A stretch of DNA of 14,403 nt from CAJBVG01 sp044376465 (GTDB taxonomy: Bacteria > Bacteroidota > Bacteroidia > Sphingobacteriales > Sphingobacteriaceae): assembly GCA_044376465.1 (NCBI GenBank), contig JBILKW010000043.1, positions 1-14,403 on the forward strand. Reading direction: 5' to 3'. Positions 1-6,269 of this stretch are shown piece by piece; within the stretch, counting starts at the first letter, position 1, and every line of letters begins with the position of its first letter. The notes under the pieces were generated by a model. That model was not told the origin of the DNA and made no database searches. It worked only from the letters and a program-made list of their open reading frames with translations. The translations under genes and the position numbers were made by a program.

Positions 1-1399
1 ATAACATTGCTGGGTAAATAAATTTAGAATTAAGATAAGGTGTTTTGAATTTCCCACGTTGAACGGAGGTATCATTTTGCAAACGCAACACACCAGCACA
101 AACCAGTACAAATGCAAATAAAGTTCCAATGCTACATAAGTCGGTAACAATGGTAAGGTTCATAAACAAAGATGGAACGGCCACCACAAAACCTGTTACG
201 ATGGTAGCAAATGATGGGGTTTTATGAATAGGGTGAATTCTGGAAAACGCTTTCGGTAATAAGCCATCTCTACTCATGCTCATCCAAATTCGTGGTTGAC
301 CCATTTGGAAAACTAACAAAACACTGGCCATGGCAACAATTGCACTTACAGCAATAATGCCAGATAGCCATTTCAAATTTAATTTTTCGAACACAAATGC
401 AAGTGGATCGCCAACAGCAAGTTGATCGTATTTTACCATGCCAGTAAGTACTAGCGCTATGGTGATGTATAATAAAGTACAAATAATTATGGCCCACATC
501 ATGCTTCTCGGTAAATCGCGTTGTGGATTTTTACATTCTTCGGCAGTAGTTGATATGGCATCAAAGCCAATGTAGGCAAAGAATACAGCCGATACACCTT
601 TTAAAATACCACCAACTCCGTTTGGAGCAAATGGGTTCCAATTTTCAACATCAACATAAAAAATACCAACGGCAATTACCAGTAATATTATAGCAAGTTT
701 AATAACTACCATTAGGTTACTAGCGTTTCGAGATTCTTTCATGCCACGATATACTAACCAAGTAATAAATATGATGATAAATAATGCAGGTAAATCTAAC
801 ACCAAGTGAAAACCTAAAATAGTTGGTGCATTTTGCCAAGCCAAATAAGCAGCTTGCATGCCATTGTCTAAATTTTCAAATAATCGTCCGCTTTCTATTA
901 GCTTCACGGCATCATGGTAGCCTCTGGAAGCACTGAGGTAATCCATCGTCATCCAATCGGGTAGGTGTAGCCCCATACTGCCTAAGAAGCCTGTAAAATA
1001 ATCCGACCAAGAAATGGCTACAGTTATGTTGCCAATGCCATATTCCATAATAAGCGACCAGCCAATAATCCATGCTATTAATTCTCCGAATGCTACGTAA
1101 GAGTAAGTGTAAGCCGAACCAGAAACGGGCACCATTGAAGCAAATTCTGCATAAGCAAAGGCTGCAAAACTACAAGCAATAGCAGTGAATAAAAACAAGT
1201 AGATAACTGCAGGACCCCCGTCGGCACTCGCTTTACCAATGGTACTGAAAATTCCGGCACCAATTATTGCAGCAATGCCAAATGCCGTTAAATCGCGTAC
1301 ACTTAGCGTTTTTGACAAGCCTGAGCTATGTGCATCACGTGCGTCCAAATCACTTAAAATTTGTTGCACCTTTTTCTTTCTGAAGAGCTTTTGAAACAT
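1..1399 (-). CDS. APC-family amino-acid permease, cationic amino acid transporter (CAT) type; 3' end outside window
   Basis: An uninterrupted reverse-strand frame of 466 codons runs from the ATG at 1399-1397 to the window edge without a stop. It is an inner-membrane secondary transporter of the amino acid-polyamine-organocation superfamily. The GAGIF motif of the unwound first membrane helix is at residues 47-51 in the context GIAAIIGAGIFSTIG. A helix-6-like FFAYIGFDAIS lies at about 273-283, followed by the CAT-type loop EECKNPQRDLPRS. A second conserved loop, SRDGLLPKAFSRIHP, is near 376-390. An insertion at about 141-195 between membrane segments looks like the Bacteroidota form of the family. 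Known bacterial CAT proteins are about 460 residues or longer, so one or two C-terminal helices are probably missing. Substrate is inferred only to be an amino acid, possibly cationic. It is divergent from the PAP2 gene across a 67-bp gap and has no clear TAnnTTTG box of its own. Confidence 0.9.
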   Translation of the reverse strand, partial: MFQKLFRKKKVQQILSDLDARDAHSSGLSKTLSVRDLTAFGIAAIIGAGIFSTIGKASADGGPAVIYLFLFTAIACSFAAFAYAEFASMVPVSGSAYTYSYVAFGELIAWIIGWSLIMEYGIGNITVAISWSDYFTGFLGSMGLHLPDWMTMDYLSASRGYHDAVKLIESGRLFENLDNGMQAAYLAWQNAPTILGFHLVLDLPALFIIIFITWLVYRGMKESRNASNLMVVIKLAIILLVIAVGIFYVDVENWNPFAPNGVGGILKGVSAVFFAYIGFDAISTTAEECKNPQRDLPRSMMWAIIICTLLYITIALVLTGMVKYDQLAVGDPLAFVFEKLNLKWLSGIIAVSAIVAMASVLLVFQMGQPRIWMSMSRDGLLPKAFSRIHPIHKTPSFATIVTGFVVAVPSLFMNLTIVTDLCSIGTLFAFVLVCAGVLRLQNDTSVQRGKFKTPYLNSKFIYPAML

Positions 1400-1451
1400 T
1401 TATGGATTCTCTATTTATTCTATGAAAGTATAAAAAAATCATTAATTTAAA

Positions 1452-1459
1452 TAGATTTG
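1452..1459 (+). promoter_or_regulatory. Bacteroidota -7 promoter box (TAGATTTG) of the PAP2-glycosyltransferase unit
   Basis: TAGATTTG matches the Bacteroidota sigma-ABfr -7 consensus TAnnTTTG exactly and ends 7 bases before the ATG at 1467. Transcription would start about 4-7 bases after the box, giving an almost leaderless mRNA. No clear -33 TTG element is visible; the upstream stretch is A/T tracts. Confidence 0.55.
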
Positions 1460-1466
1460 TATTGAT

Positions 1467-2120
1467 ATGAGAAAATTGATTCAAGAAAATAAAGTCTTTT
1501 TTATTGGCTATTTATTAATTCTGATGACTGTTTTAAGTCTGTTCGGCATATTTGGGAAAGAAGATTGCTTTTTATTCGTAAACTCAAATTACTCTACTTT
1601 AGGAGATACCATTTTTCCTTATATCACTCATTTTGGTGATGGAATTACCATCGTAATTTTTACACTTATCTTGCTATTTTTTAGTTACAGAATGGCAATT
1701 CAATCTGGAATGATCTACATTATAAGTTCTCAAATTACACAAATATTAAAAAGAACTGTATTTAAAGACATTCCTCGCCCAAGCAAATATTTTGAAGGGC
1801 TTACAGAATTGCATTTTGTGGATGGTGTAGAAATTCACAAAATGATGAGCTTCCCCTCAGGGCATACCACCAGTGTTTTTGCTTTCATGGCATTTCTATC
1901 TATTATCACAAAAAATAAATTATTCAGTATTTTATATTTATTGATGGCTATTTTTGCTGCCTATTCTAGAATGTATTTAGCGCAACATTTTTTGGAAGAT
2001 GTAATTACAGGCTCTATTATTGGAGTAGTTACTGCCTTTGTTGTAACAACTTTGTTGAATAATTTTAATTGGTTTCAATCTATACCAGCGGAAGCCGCGT
2101 TATTTAAATCTAAAAAATAA
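1467..2120 (+). CDS. PAP2-superfamily membrane phosphatase
   Basis: This is a 217-residue integral membrane phosphatase. All three PAP2 signature blocks are visible: a basic block ending in RP (K95...R104-P105, slightly longer than the canonical K-x6-RP), PSGH at 130-133, and SR-x5-H-x3-D with S167, R168, H174 and D178. Hydrophobic segments fill residues 10-30, 58-75, 78-92, 135-165 and 178-197. The family dephosphorylates lipid phosphates or pyrophosphates, such as undecaprenyl pyrophosphate, phosphatidylglycerol phosphate or lipid A phosphates, with the active site facing the periplasm. Only three bases separate it from the following ArnT-like transferase, so they are probably co-transcribed. 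That suggests undecaprenyl-carrier recycling or lipid A phosphate remodelling, which is inference. The start is fixed by the promoter box just upstream. Confidence 0.88.
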   Translation: MRKLIQENKVFFIGYLLILMTVLSLFGIFGKEDCFLFVNSNYSTLGDTIFPYITHFGDGITIVIFTLILLFFSYRMAIQSGMIYIISSQITQILKRTVFKDIPRPSKYFEGLTELHFVDGVEIHKMMSFPSGHTTSVFAFMAFLSIITKNKLFSILYLLMAIFAAYSRMYLAQHFLEDVITGSIIGVVTAFVVTTLLNNFNWFQSIPAEAALFKSKK

Positions 2121-2123
2121 ACG

Positions 2124-3770
2124 ATGGGTTTAATTAAAAAACATGGTGATGAACTGTTGATCATATTATTATCAACAGTTTTATTTATTCCTTTTTTAGG
2201 CAAGGCACATTTGTTTGATTGGGATGAAATAAATTTTGCAGAGGCAGCTAGAGAAATGTTGGTAACAGGAAATTATTTCCATGTTCAAATAGATTTTAAA
2301 CAATTTTGGGAGAAGCCACCTTTATTTATTTGGATGCAAGTGCTAAGCATGAAAGTTTTTGGCGTAAATGAATTTGCAGCAAGGTTCCCAAATGCATTGG
2401 CAGGATTTTTTACGCTGATAAGTTTGTATAAAATTGGCAGAAAATATTTAAACCGCCAGTTTGCATGGTTCTGGGTGATGTGTTACAGTGGCACAACCTT
2501 AACTCTTTTGTATTTTAAATCGGGCATAATAGATCCTTGGTTTAATTTATTCATTTTTTTAGCGATTTATGAGTTTAGTTTCTTGTTAGAAAAAGGAAGG
2601 TATCATAAACATTGGAGAGCAATAGCTGCAGGTGTATTTTTGGGCTTAGCTGTATTAACAAAAGGACCTGTTGCAATACTTATTGCATTCCTTTGCCTTG
2701 TATTTTATGTAGTGGTAAATAAGTTTGATGTATTTATTAAATTCTCAGATATACTTTTAACAATATTATTTACATTTTTAGTGAGCATGTTGTGGTTTGG
2801 AGTAGAGATGATGGGAAATGGATTTTGGTTTGTAAAGGAGTTTATTATTTATCAAATTCGATTATTTCAAACCCAAGATGCAGGGCACGGCGGACCGTTT
2901 TTATATCATTGGATTGTTTTGTTAATTGGATGTTTCCCAGCGTCTTTGTTATTAATAAAATCTTTCTTTTTGAAATCATTTGCAACCGAACATCAAAAAA
3001 TATTTTTAACTTTTATGAAGGTATTGTTTTGGGTAGTATTACTCTTGTTCTCAGTTGTAAAAACAAAAATAGTGCATTACTCTTCAATGTGTTATTTCCC
3101 ACTCACATTTCTAGCTGCCTACTCTTTGTATTATATGGTGCATGGCAAAACTAGGTGGAATAAAATTATACATGTAGGAGTTTACATTATAGGCTTGCTA
3201 TTAGCCTTTATTTTAATCGTTTTCCCGTACTTAATGAATCATAAAACCCTTTGGTTATCTTATGTAAAAGATGCATTTGCCTTAGGGAATTTACAAGCGG
3301 AAATTAATTGGACTATTACAGATGCAACGGGAGGTTTTATTTTGTTGACAGGATTGATTGCTTATTTTGTATTAAATGCACAGCATCACTTTAGAAAAGC
3401 CATTATTTCTTTATTTATATCGATGAGTTTGATGGTGTTTTTTACCAGTGCATTATTGGTTCCCAAAATCGAATTATTTTCTCAAGCGGCAGCAATTCGT
3501 TTTTACGAATCAAAACAAAATGAAGATGCTTATGTGCAACCAATGTATTTTAAATCGTATGCTCATTTGTTCTATACTAATAAAAAACCTGTAAGCAATT
3601 TACTTTCTTACGACCATGAGTGGTTGAGAACAGGACCAATTGATAAGCCTGTATATATAGTGGTTAAGAATACAAAAATGCACGAATTAGATCAGTACAC
3701 CGATATAAAGTTGTTGTACGAAGAAAATGGTTTTGCATTTTATAAACGCGATGTTCCAAAGAAAAAATAA
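2124..3770 (+). CDS. ArnT/PMT-like GT-C glycosyltransferase (GT39/GT83-type, PMT_2 domain)
   Basis: This 548-residue polytopic protein has one membrane helix (about 10-27) and then a periplasmic loop carrying the GT-C acidic motif, FDWDE at 31-35. It continues AAREML and FWEKPPLFIW, the pattern seen in ArnT and related PMT_2 transferases. About ten more hydrophobic segments follow up to residue about 445, ending in a soluble periplasmic domain (about 450-548). Family members move a sugar from a polyprenyl-phosphate donor onto lipid A, protein or another acceptor outside the inner membrane. The specific donor and acceptor cannot be read from sequence. The gene starts three bases after the PAP2 stop with no Shine-Dalgarno sequence, which is normal in this phylum. 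A hairpin begins at its stop codon. Confidence 0.85.
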   Translation: MGLIKKHGDELLIILLSTVLFIPFLGKAHLFDWDEINFAEAAREMLVTGNYFHVQIDFKQFWEKPPLFIWMQVLSMKVFGVNEFAARFPNALAGFFTLISLYKIGRKYLNRQFAWFWVMCYSGTTLTLLYFKSGIIDPWFNLFIFLAIYEFSFLLEKGRYHKHWRAIAAGVFLGLAVLTKGPVAILIAFLCLVFYVVVNKFDVFIKFSDILLTILFTFLVSMLWFGVEMMGNGFWFVKEFIIYQIRLFQTQDAGHGGPFLYHWIVLLIGCFPASLLLIKSFFLKSFATEHQKIFLTFMKVLFWVVLLLFSVVKTKIVHYSSMCYFPLTFLAAYSLYYMVHGKTRWNKIIHVGVYIIGLLLAFILIVFPYLMNHKTLWLSYVKDAFALGNLQAEINWTITDATGGFILLTGLIAYFVLNAQHHFRKAIISLFISMSLMVFFTSALLVPKIELFSQAAAIRFYESKQNEDAYVQPMYFKSYAHLFYTNKKPVSNLLSYDHEWLRTGPIDKPVYIVVKNTKMHELDQYTDIKLLYEENGFAFYKRDVPKKK

Positions 3771-3810
3771 AAGGATGTACCTTCAATAACCCCAAGAAGC
3801 TACTCCTTTT
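3769..3810. terminator. Bidirectional intrinsic terminator between convergent genes
   Basis: A long interrupted stem is visible. AAAAGGA (3769-3775) pairs with TCCTTTT (3804-3810), GTA (3777-3779) pairs with TAC (3801-3803), and CTTC (3781-3784) pairs with GAAG (3796-3799). There is one bulged T, one C/C mismatch and an 11-base loop. T-rich runs flank it in both reading directions. It lies exactly between the convergent glycosyltransferase and thioredoxin genes, so it can serve both. Confidence 0.75.
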
Positions 3811-3824
3811 TATTCGTGTTTGTA

Positions 3825-4121
3825 TTAATAAGATCTAATTATTTTTTCTAATTGAGGTGCAGGCACAACACCAGATTGTCGCCATGCTATTTTACCATCT
3901 TTAAATAAAACTAAAGTAGGTACTCCAGAAATATTAAAAGCTTGTGATGCTTGTGGACTTTTATCAACGTCTACCTTTAGAATGGTAATTTCTTCACCCA
4001 TTTGTTGTTTTAGTTCTTCCAAAATGGGTTTCATCATTTTGCATGGTCCGCACCATTCGGCAAAAAAATCTACCAACACTAATGGCTTTTCGTTTACGAT
4101 TTCTGAAAATGATTTAGACAT
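3825..4121 (-). CDS. trxA: Thioredoxin
   Basis: This is a small cytoplasmic dithiol-disulfide oxidoreductase of 98 residues, a usual thioredoxin length. It carries the active-site WCGPC at residues 23-27 and the cis-proline motif GVPTLVLF in the second half. It has no signal peptide or membrane segment, so it is not an exported TlpA-like protein. An in-frame TTG three bases upstream (4124) is a possible but unlikely start; the ATG at 4121 is preferred. It follows the rhodanese gene after a 5-base gap and shares its transcript. Partners are not revealed by sequence. The neighbour suggests sulfur or persulfide handling as well as general disulfide reduction, which is inference. Confidence 0.93.
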   Translation of the reverse strand: MSKSFSEIVNEKPLVLVDFFAEWCGPCKMMKPILEELKQQMGEEITILKVDVDKSPQASQAFNISGVPTLVLFKDGKIAWRQSGVVPAPQLEKIIRSY

Positions 4122-4126
4122 CAAAA

Positions 4127-4438
4127 TTAAATTTTAGCATTTAAACTATACCAAGAACCTCCATTTACAGTATGTACGAAGCCCTTTGATTTTAATAAGC
4201 TTTTAGCTGCACCACTTCTCATACCAGAAGCACAACAAGTAATAATAGCTTGATCTTTTTTAAACTTTTTTAGGTTCGAACTTAATTGATCTAAAGGGAT
4301 ATTTATAGAGCCTTTAATATGCCCACTGCTGTATTCTCCTTTAGAGCGAACGTCAACAATTACTCCGCCATTTTGTAGCAATTCTTTGTAATCTACTTTT
4401 TTACCCAACCCGAAGATGGATAGAATTGAATTCAACAT
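4127..4438 (-). CDS. Single-domain rhodanese-like sulfurtransferase
   Basis: From the ATG at 4438 the product is 103 residues: one rhodanese domain with a short N-terminal lead. The DVRSKGEYSSGHIKGSINIPL block and the active-site loop CASGMRS (C-x-x-G-x-R) identify it. The catalytic persulfide cysteine is the second of two adjacent Cys (C69), and C68 is an extra neighbouring thiol. The family moves sulfane sulfur from a donor such as thiosulfate or a persulfide to an acceptor, and thioredoxin can reduce such persulfides. A longer reading from a TTG at 4462 would add 8 residues. It is rejected because that TTG lies inside the predicted -7 box. Encoded immediately upstream of thioredoxin, so the two probably work together. 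Confidence 0.88.
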   Translation of the reverse strand: MLNSILSIFGLGKKVDYKELLQNGGVIVDVRSKGEYSSGHIKGSINIPLDQLSSNLKKFKKDQAIITCCASGMRSGAAKSLLKSKGFVHTVNGGSWYSLNAKI

Positions 4439-4459
4439 GTTTTCTATTTTTATTGTATA

Positions 4460-4467
4460 CAAAAGTA
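4460..4467 (-). promoter_or_regulatory. -7 promoter box (TACTTTTG) of the rhodanese-thioredoxin unit
   Basis: On the minus strand TACTTTTG matches the TAnnTTTG consensus. It ends 21 bases before the rhodanese ATG, leaving a 5' leader of roughly 15 bases. No TTG is seen at the usual -33 distance. The box separates this unit from the NUDIX gene upstream, so the two need not share a transcript. Confidence 0.5.
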
Positions 4468-4496
4468 CATTAAGTATTAAGCACTTACTGTATCAA

Positions 4497-4546
4497 AAGT
4501 TACAATGTCTCAGAAGTTACAATGTCTCAGAAATTAAAATGTTTAC
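4497..4546. repeat. 17-bp tandem repeat, two perfect copies plus one degenerate copy
   Basis: AAGTTACAATGTCTCAG occurs at 4497-4513 and again, identically and adjacent, at 4514-4530. A third copy with about 12 of 17 matches follows at 4531-4546 and runs over the stop codon of the NUDIX gene (4543-4545). Each perfect copy holds TTACAAT, the reverse complement of the ATTGTAA heptamer found in pairs upstream of the kinase operon. The repeat lies upstream of the rhodanese promoter, so it is either a slippage product or a tandem binding site. Confidence 0.8.
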
Positions 4547-5265
4547 TTTTTCGACTTTTTAAATGAAAAGTATTGAGCAGGTTTATGTAAAACGCCTTTT
4601 TGTTTTTCGTCTAATGGAATGAGGTAATCGGCTGTTTTGATTGATTTTCTGAAATTACGCTTATCTAATTGTATTCCCGACATTGCTTCGTATAAATTTT
4701 GAAGTTGACTTAAGGTAAATTTAGGTGGCAATAGCTCTCTTCCCATAATATGTTGTTCTGGGTGTTCCCTAATAATTTCCAACGCTTTACTCAAAATTTG
4801 ATTGTGGTCGAACGCCAATTTTGGAATTTTCTTTATGTTTCTCCAAATAGTGTTTTCTGCAAATGAACCGGCAGAAGGGGTAATATGGTCAATTCTTACT
4901 AATGCTAAATAAGCAATGGTAATTACTCTGGCATTCGGATCTTTACGATGTACTCTCAACCAATCAGCATCTTTTGGGTCGCGGACCCTGTCCGGGTGTC
5001 CAAAGGTGTAGAATTGTTGTAAATAGAGGCCTTTAATATGCGTTAATTCGTTTAAAATGCGACTAGCCGCGTCGTCTAAGCTTTCATTTTCGTTTATTAA
5101 ATCACCGGGTAAGGCGTATTGCGACTTATAAGTATCAACATGCTGCTTATCAGGGTCTTTTTGTTTAATTAAGAGTATTTGTAGGCGGTTTTCAACTTCA
5201 TCATAGCCCAAAACTACACAATCTACAGATACGTAATTTTGGAAATAGGACTGTTTATTTTTCAT
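4543..5265 (-). CDS. NUDIX-fold transcriptional regulator (NrtR/AraR-like), probable regulator of the adjacent maltose operon
   Basis: This 240-residue protein has an N-terminal NUDIX fold (about 8-150) and a C-terminal winged helix-turn-helix (about 165-235) with LLPPKFTLSQLQNLYE and DKRNFRKS, the pattern of the NrtR family. The NUDIX box is degenerate. After G54 the first Glu comes one residue late (E61), the RE pair is R69-I70, and the catalytic EE is E73-L74. Loss of catalytic glutamates is expected in members that use the fold as a ligand sensor. Known relatives are NrtR (NAD metabolism) and the Bacteroides arabinose regulator AraR. Here the gene is divergent from a maltose operon, so a sugar or sugar phosphate is the inferred ligand. 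A perfect inverted repeat overlaps its own promoter, suggesting autoregulation. The C-terminus is lysine-rich. Confidence 0.85.
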   Translation of the reverse strand: MKNKQSYFQNYVSVDCVVLGYDEVENRLQILLIKQKDPDKQHVDTYKSQYALPGDLINENESLDDAASRILNELTHIKGLYLQQFYTFGHPDRVRDPKDADWLRVHRKDPNARVITIAYLALVRIDHITPSAGSFAENTIWRNIKKIPKLAFDHNQILSKALEIIREHPEQHIMGRELLPPKFTLSQLQNLYEAMSGIQLDKRNFRKSIKTADYLIPLDEKQKGVLHKPAQYFSFKKSKK

Positions 5266-5276
5266 TTTTTTTTCTT

Positions 5277-5306
5277 CAAAAGAAATACTTATTGTATTTT
5301 GTACAA
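5277..5306 (-). promoter_or_regulatory. Predicted promoter of the NUDIX regulator gene
   Basis: On the minus strand a -33 TTG (5306-5304) is followed after 19 bases by TTCTTTTG (5284-5277), one mismatch from TAnnTTTG. The spacing is the one usual in Bacteroidota. The box ends 11 bases before the ATG at 5265, so the mRNA would be almost leaderless, like the PAP2 mRNA. The inverted repeat at 5291-5307 covers the -33 element and part of the spacer. Confidence 0.4.
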
Positions 5307-5307
5307 T
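5291..5307. promoter_or_regulatory. Candidate operator: perfect inverted repeat ATTGTA-N5-TACAAT
   Basis: ATTGTA (5291-5296) and TACAAT (5302-5307) are exact reverse complements around the 5-base spacer TTTTG. The site lies in the 134-bp divergent gap between the NUDIX regulator and the sugar operon and overlaps the regulator's predicted promoter. This fits a dimeric winged-helix repressor site. The region is very A/T-rich, so a chance palindrome is possible. Confidence 0.45.
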
Positions 5308-5399
5308 TACTATTAAATTGCAATTATTTAGTATTGTAATTAATTAATATTGTAAATCAAAGTAAACATAAATAAAATAATATAAAAAATATTCAAAAT
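5308..5399 (+). promoter_or_regulatory. Upstream region of the sugar operon with ATTGTAA direct repeats
   Basis: ATTGTAA occurs at 5333-5339 and 5349-5355, 16 bases apart start to start, so both lie on nearly one face of the helix at about 1.5 turns. Between the ACAAT that ends the first operator and the first heptamer is a loose dyad: ACAATTACTA (5303-5312) faces TAGTATTGT (5329-5337) around a central ATTGCAAT (5317-5324). No exact TAnnTTTG box exists on the plus strand. The nearest is TATTTTG (5295-5301), one base short and inside the palindrome. The last 40 bases before the ATG are almost pure A/T. Confidence 0.35.
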
Positions 5400-6266
5400 A
5401 TGTATTTAATTGCTGAGAGTGGGTCTACGAAATGTGATTGGATGTTAGTCGACCAATCTGGAAATTATGTAGATCTTTACAAGACGATGGGATATAATCC
5501 TTTCTTTCATTCAACGGATTTTATCATAAACGACATTACATCGCATAAAGATTTAATGCATATTGCAGGTAAAGTGGAGCGGGTTTATTTTTATGGGGCA
5601 GGGTGTGAAAATATCAATTTAAATGCGATAGTAAAAGCTGCTTTGCAACATATTTTTGGCACTGCAAAAGTTTTTGTAGAGCATGATATGAAAGCAGCTG
5701 CATATTCAACTTTTGATGGAGAGCCTTGTATTACATGTATAATTGGCACAGGGTCTAACTCATGTTTTTTTGATGGAACAACTATCTTTGAGGAAGTTCC
5801 AGCACTTGCGTATATTTTAGGAGATGAAGCTTCTGGCTCTTATTTAGGGAAAAAGTTAATAGCAGCTTATCTATATAAAAAATTACCTAAAGATATTGCG
5901 TATGATTTCGATAAAGAATTTGGATTAACCAAAGAGGCAATTTTCGATAGAGTGTATAACAAGCCGTATGCAAATGTTTATTTAGCAAGTTTCACTCGTT
6001 TCGTAGGGCGACATAAAGAACATCCATTCGTAAATTCTTTTATTTTGCAAGGTCTTCGAGAGTTTTTTGAATACCATGTTAAATGTTACGAAAACTATCA
6101 ATCAACTCCGGTACATTTTGTTGGCTCTGTTGCATTTCATTTTCAAGATGAATTAAAAATTGTGGCAAAAGAGTTCAATGTGCATTTAGGTAGAATTGTA
6201 AAAGAACCCATTATGAATTTATTGGAGTATCATATAAAATATCAATTCCAACAAGAAATAGTATAG
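5400..6266 (+). CDS. BadF/BadG/BcrA/BcrD-family sugar kinase, probable glucokinase or amino-sugar kinase
   Basis: This is a 288-residue cytoplasmic protein of the actin-like ATPase (ASKHA) fold. The phosphate-1 loop ESGSTKCDW is at 6-14, a probable catalytic Asp is D96 (EHDMKAA), and phosphate-2 is IIGTGSNSC at 114-122. LGDEASGSYLG is at 140-150 and the adenosine motif FVGSVAFHF at 240-248. This single-domain BadF type includes N-acetylglucosamine and N-acetylmuramic acid kinases. It lacks Fe-S cluster cysteines typical of benzoyl-CoA reductase activators. As first gene of an operon whose maltose phosphorylase releases free glucose, and with no ROK or Glk-type kinase in the window, it is inferred to phosphorylate glucose. 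Amino-sugar specificity remains the alternative. The start is set by the ATG directly before the phosphate-1 strand. pgmB follows after three bases. Confidence 0.82.
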   Translation: MYLIAESGSTKCDWMLVDQSGNYVDLYKTMGYNPFFHSTDFIINDITSHKDLMHIAGKVERVYFYGAGCENINLNAIVKAALQHIFGTAKVFVEHDMKAAAYSTFDGEPCITCIIGTGSNSCFFDGTTIFEEVPALAYILGDEASGSYLGKKLIAAYLYKKLPKDIAYDFDKEFGLTKEAIFDRVYNKPYANVYLASFTRFVGRHKEHPFVNSFILQGLREFFEYHVKCYENYQSTPVHFVGSVAFHFQDELKIVAKEFNVHLGRIVKEPIMNLLEYHIKYQFQQEIV

Positions 6267-6269
6267 TAC

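Noticed and set aside
270..497. Minus-strand open frame inside the amino-acid permease
   Set aside because: The permease reads continuously in the correct frame through this stretch; this is a shifted-frame shadow rich in Cys and His.
2792..3154. Alternative plus-frame open reading frame inside the glycosyltransferase gene
   Set aside because: It is nested in another frame of a membrane protein gene and shows no family pattern.
4122..4124. TTG start giving thioredoxin an extra N-terminal Met
   Set aside because: The ATG at 4121 is adjacent and fully sufficient; TTG starts are rare and nothing supports this one.
4439..4462. Longer rhodanese N-terminus (MYTIKIEN) from a TTG at 4462
   Set aside because: The TTG is part of the TACTTTTG promoter box, so it would not be in the mRNA, and the extra residues are not part of the domain.
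4497..4546. Tandem repeat considered as a small CRISPR array
   Set aside because: The units are directly adjacent with no spacers and only 17 bp long, and no cas genes are present.
5400..6266. BadF gene considered as a benzoyl-CoA reductase or dehydratase activator
   Set aside because: The paired Cys ligands for a bridging Fe-S cluster and partner dehydratase genes are absent; the context is sugar catabolism.
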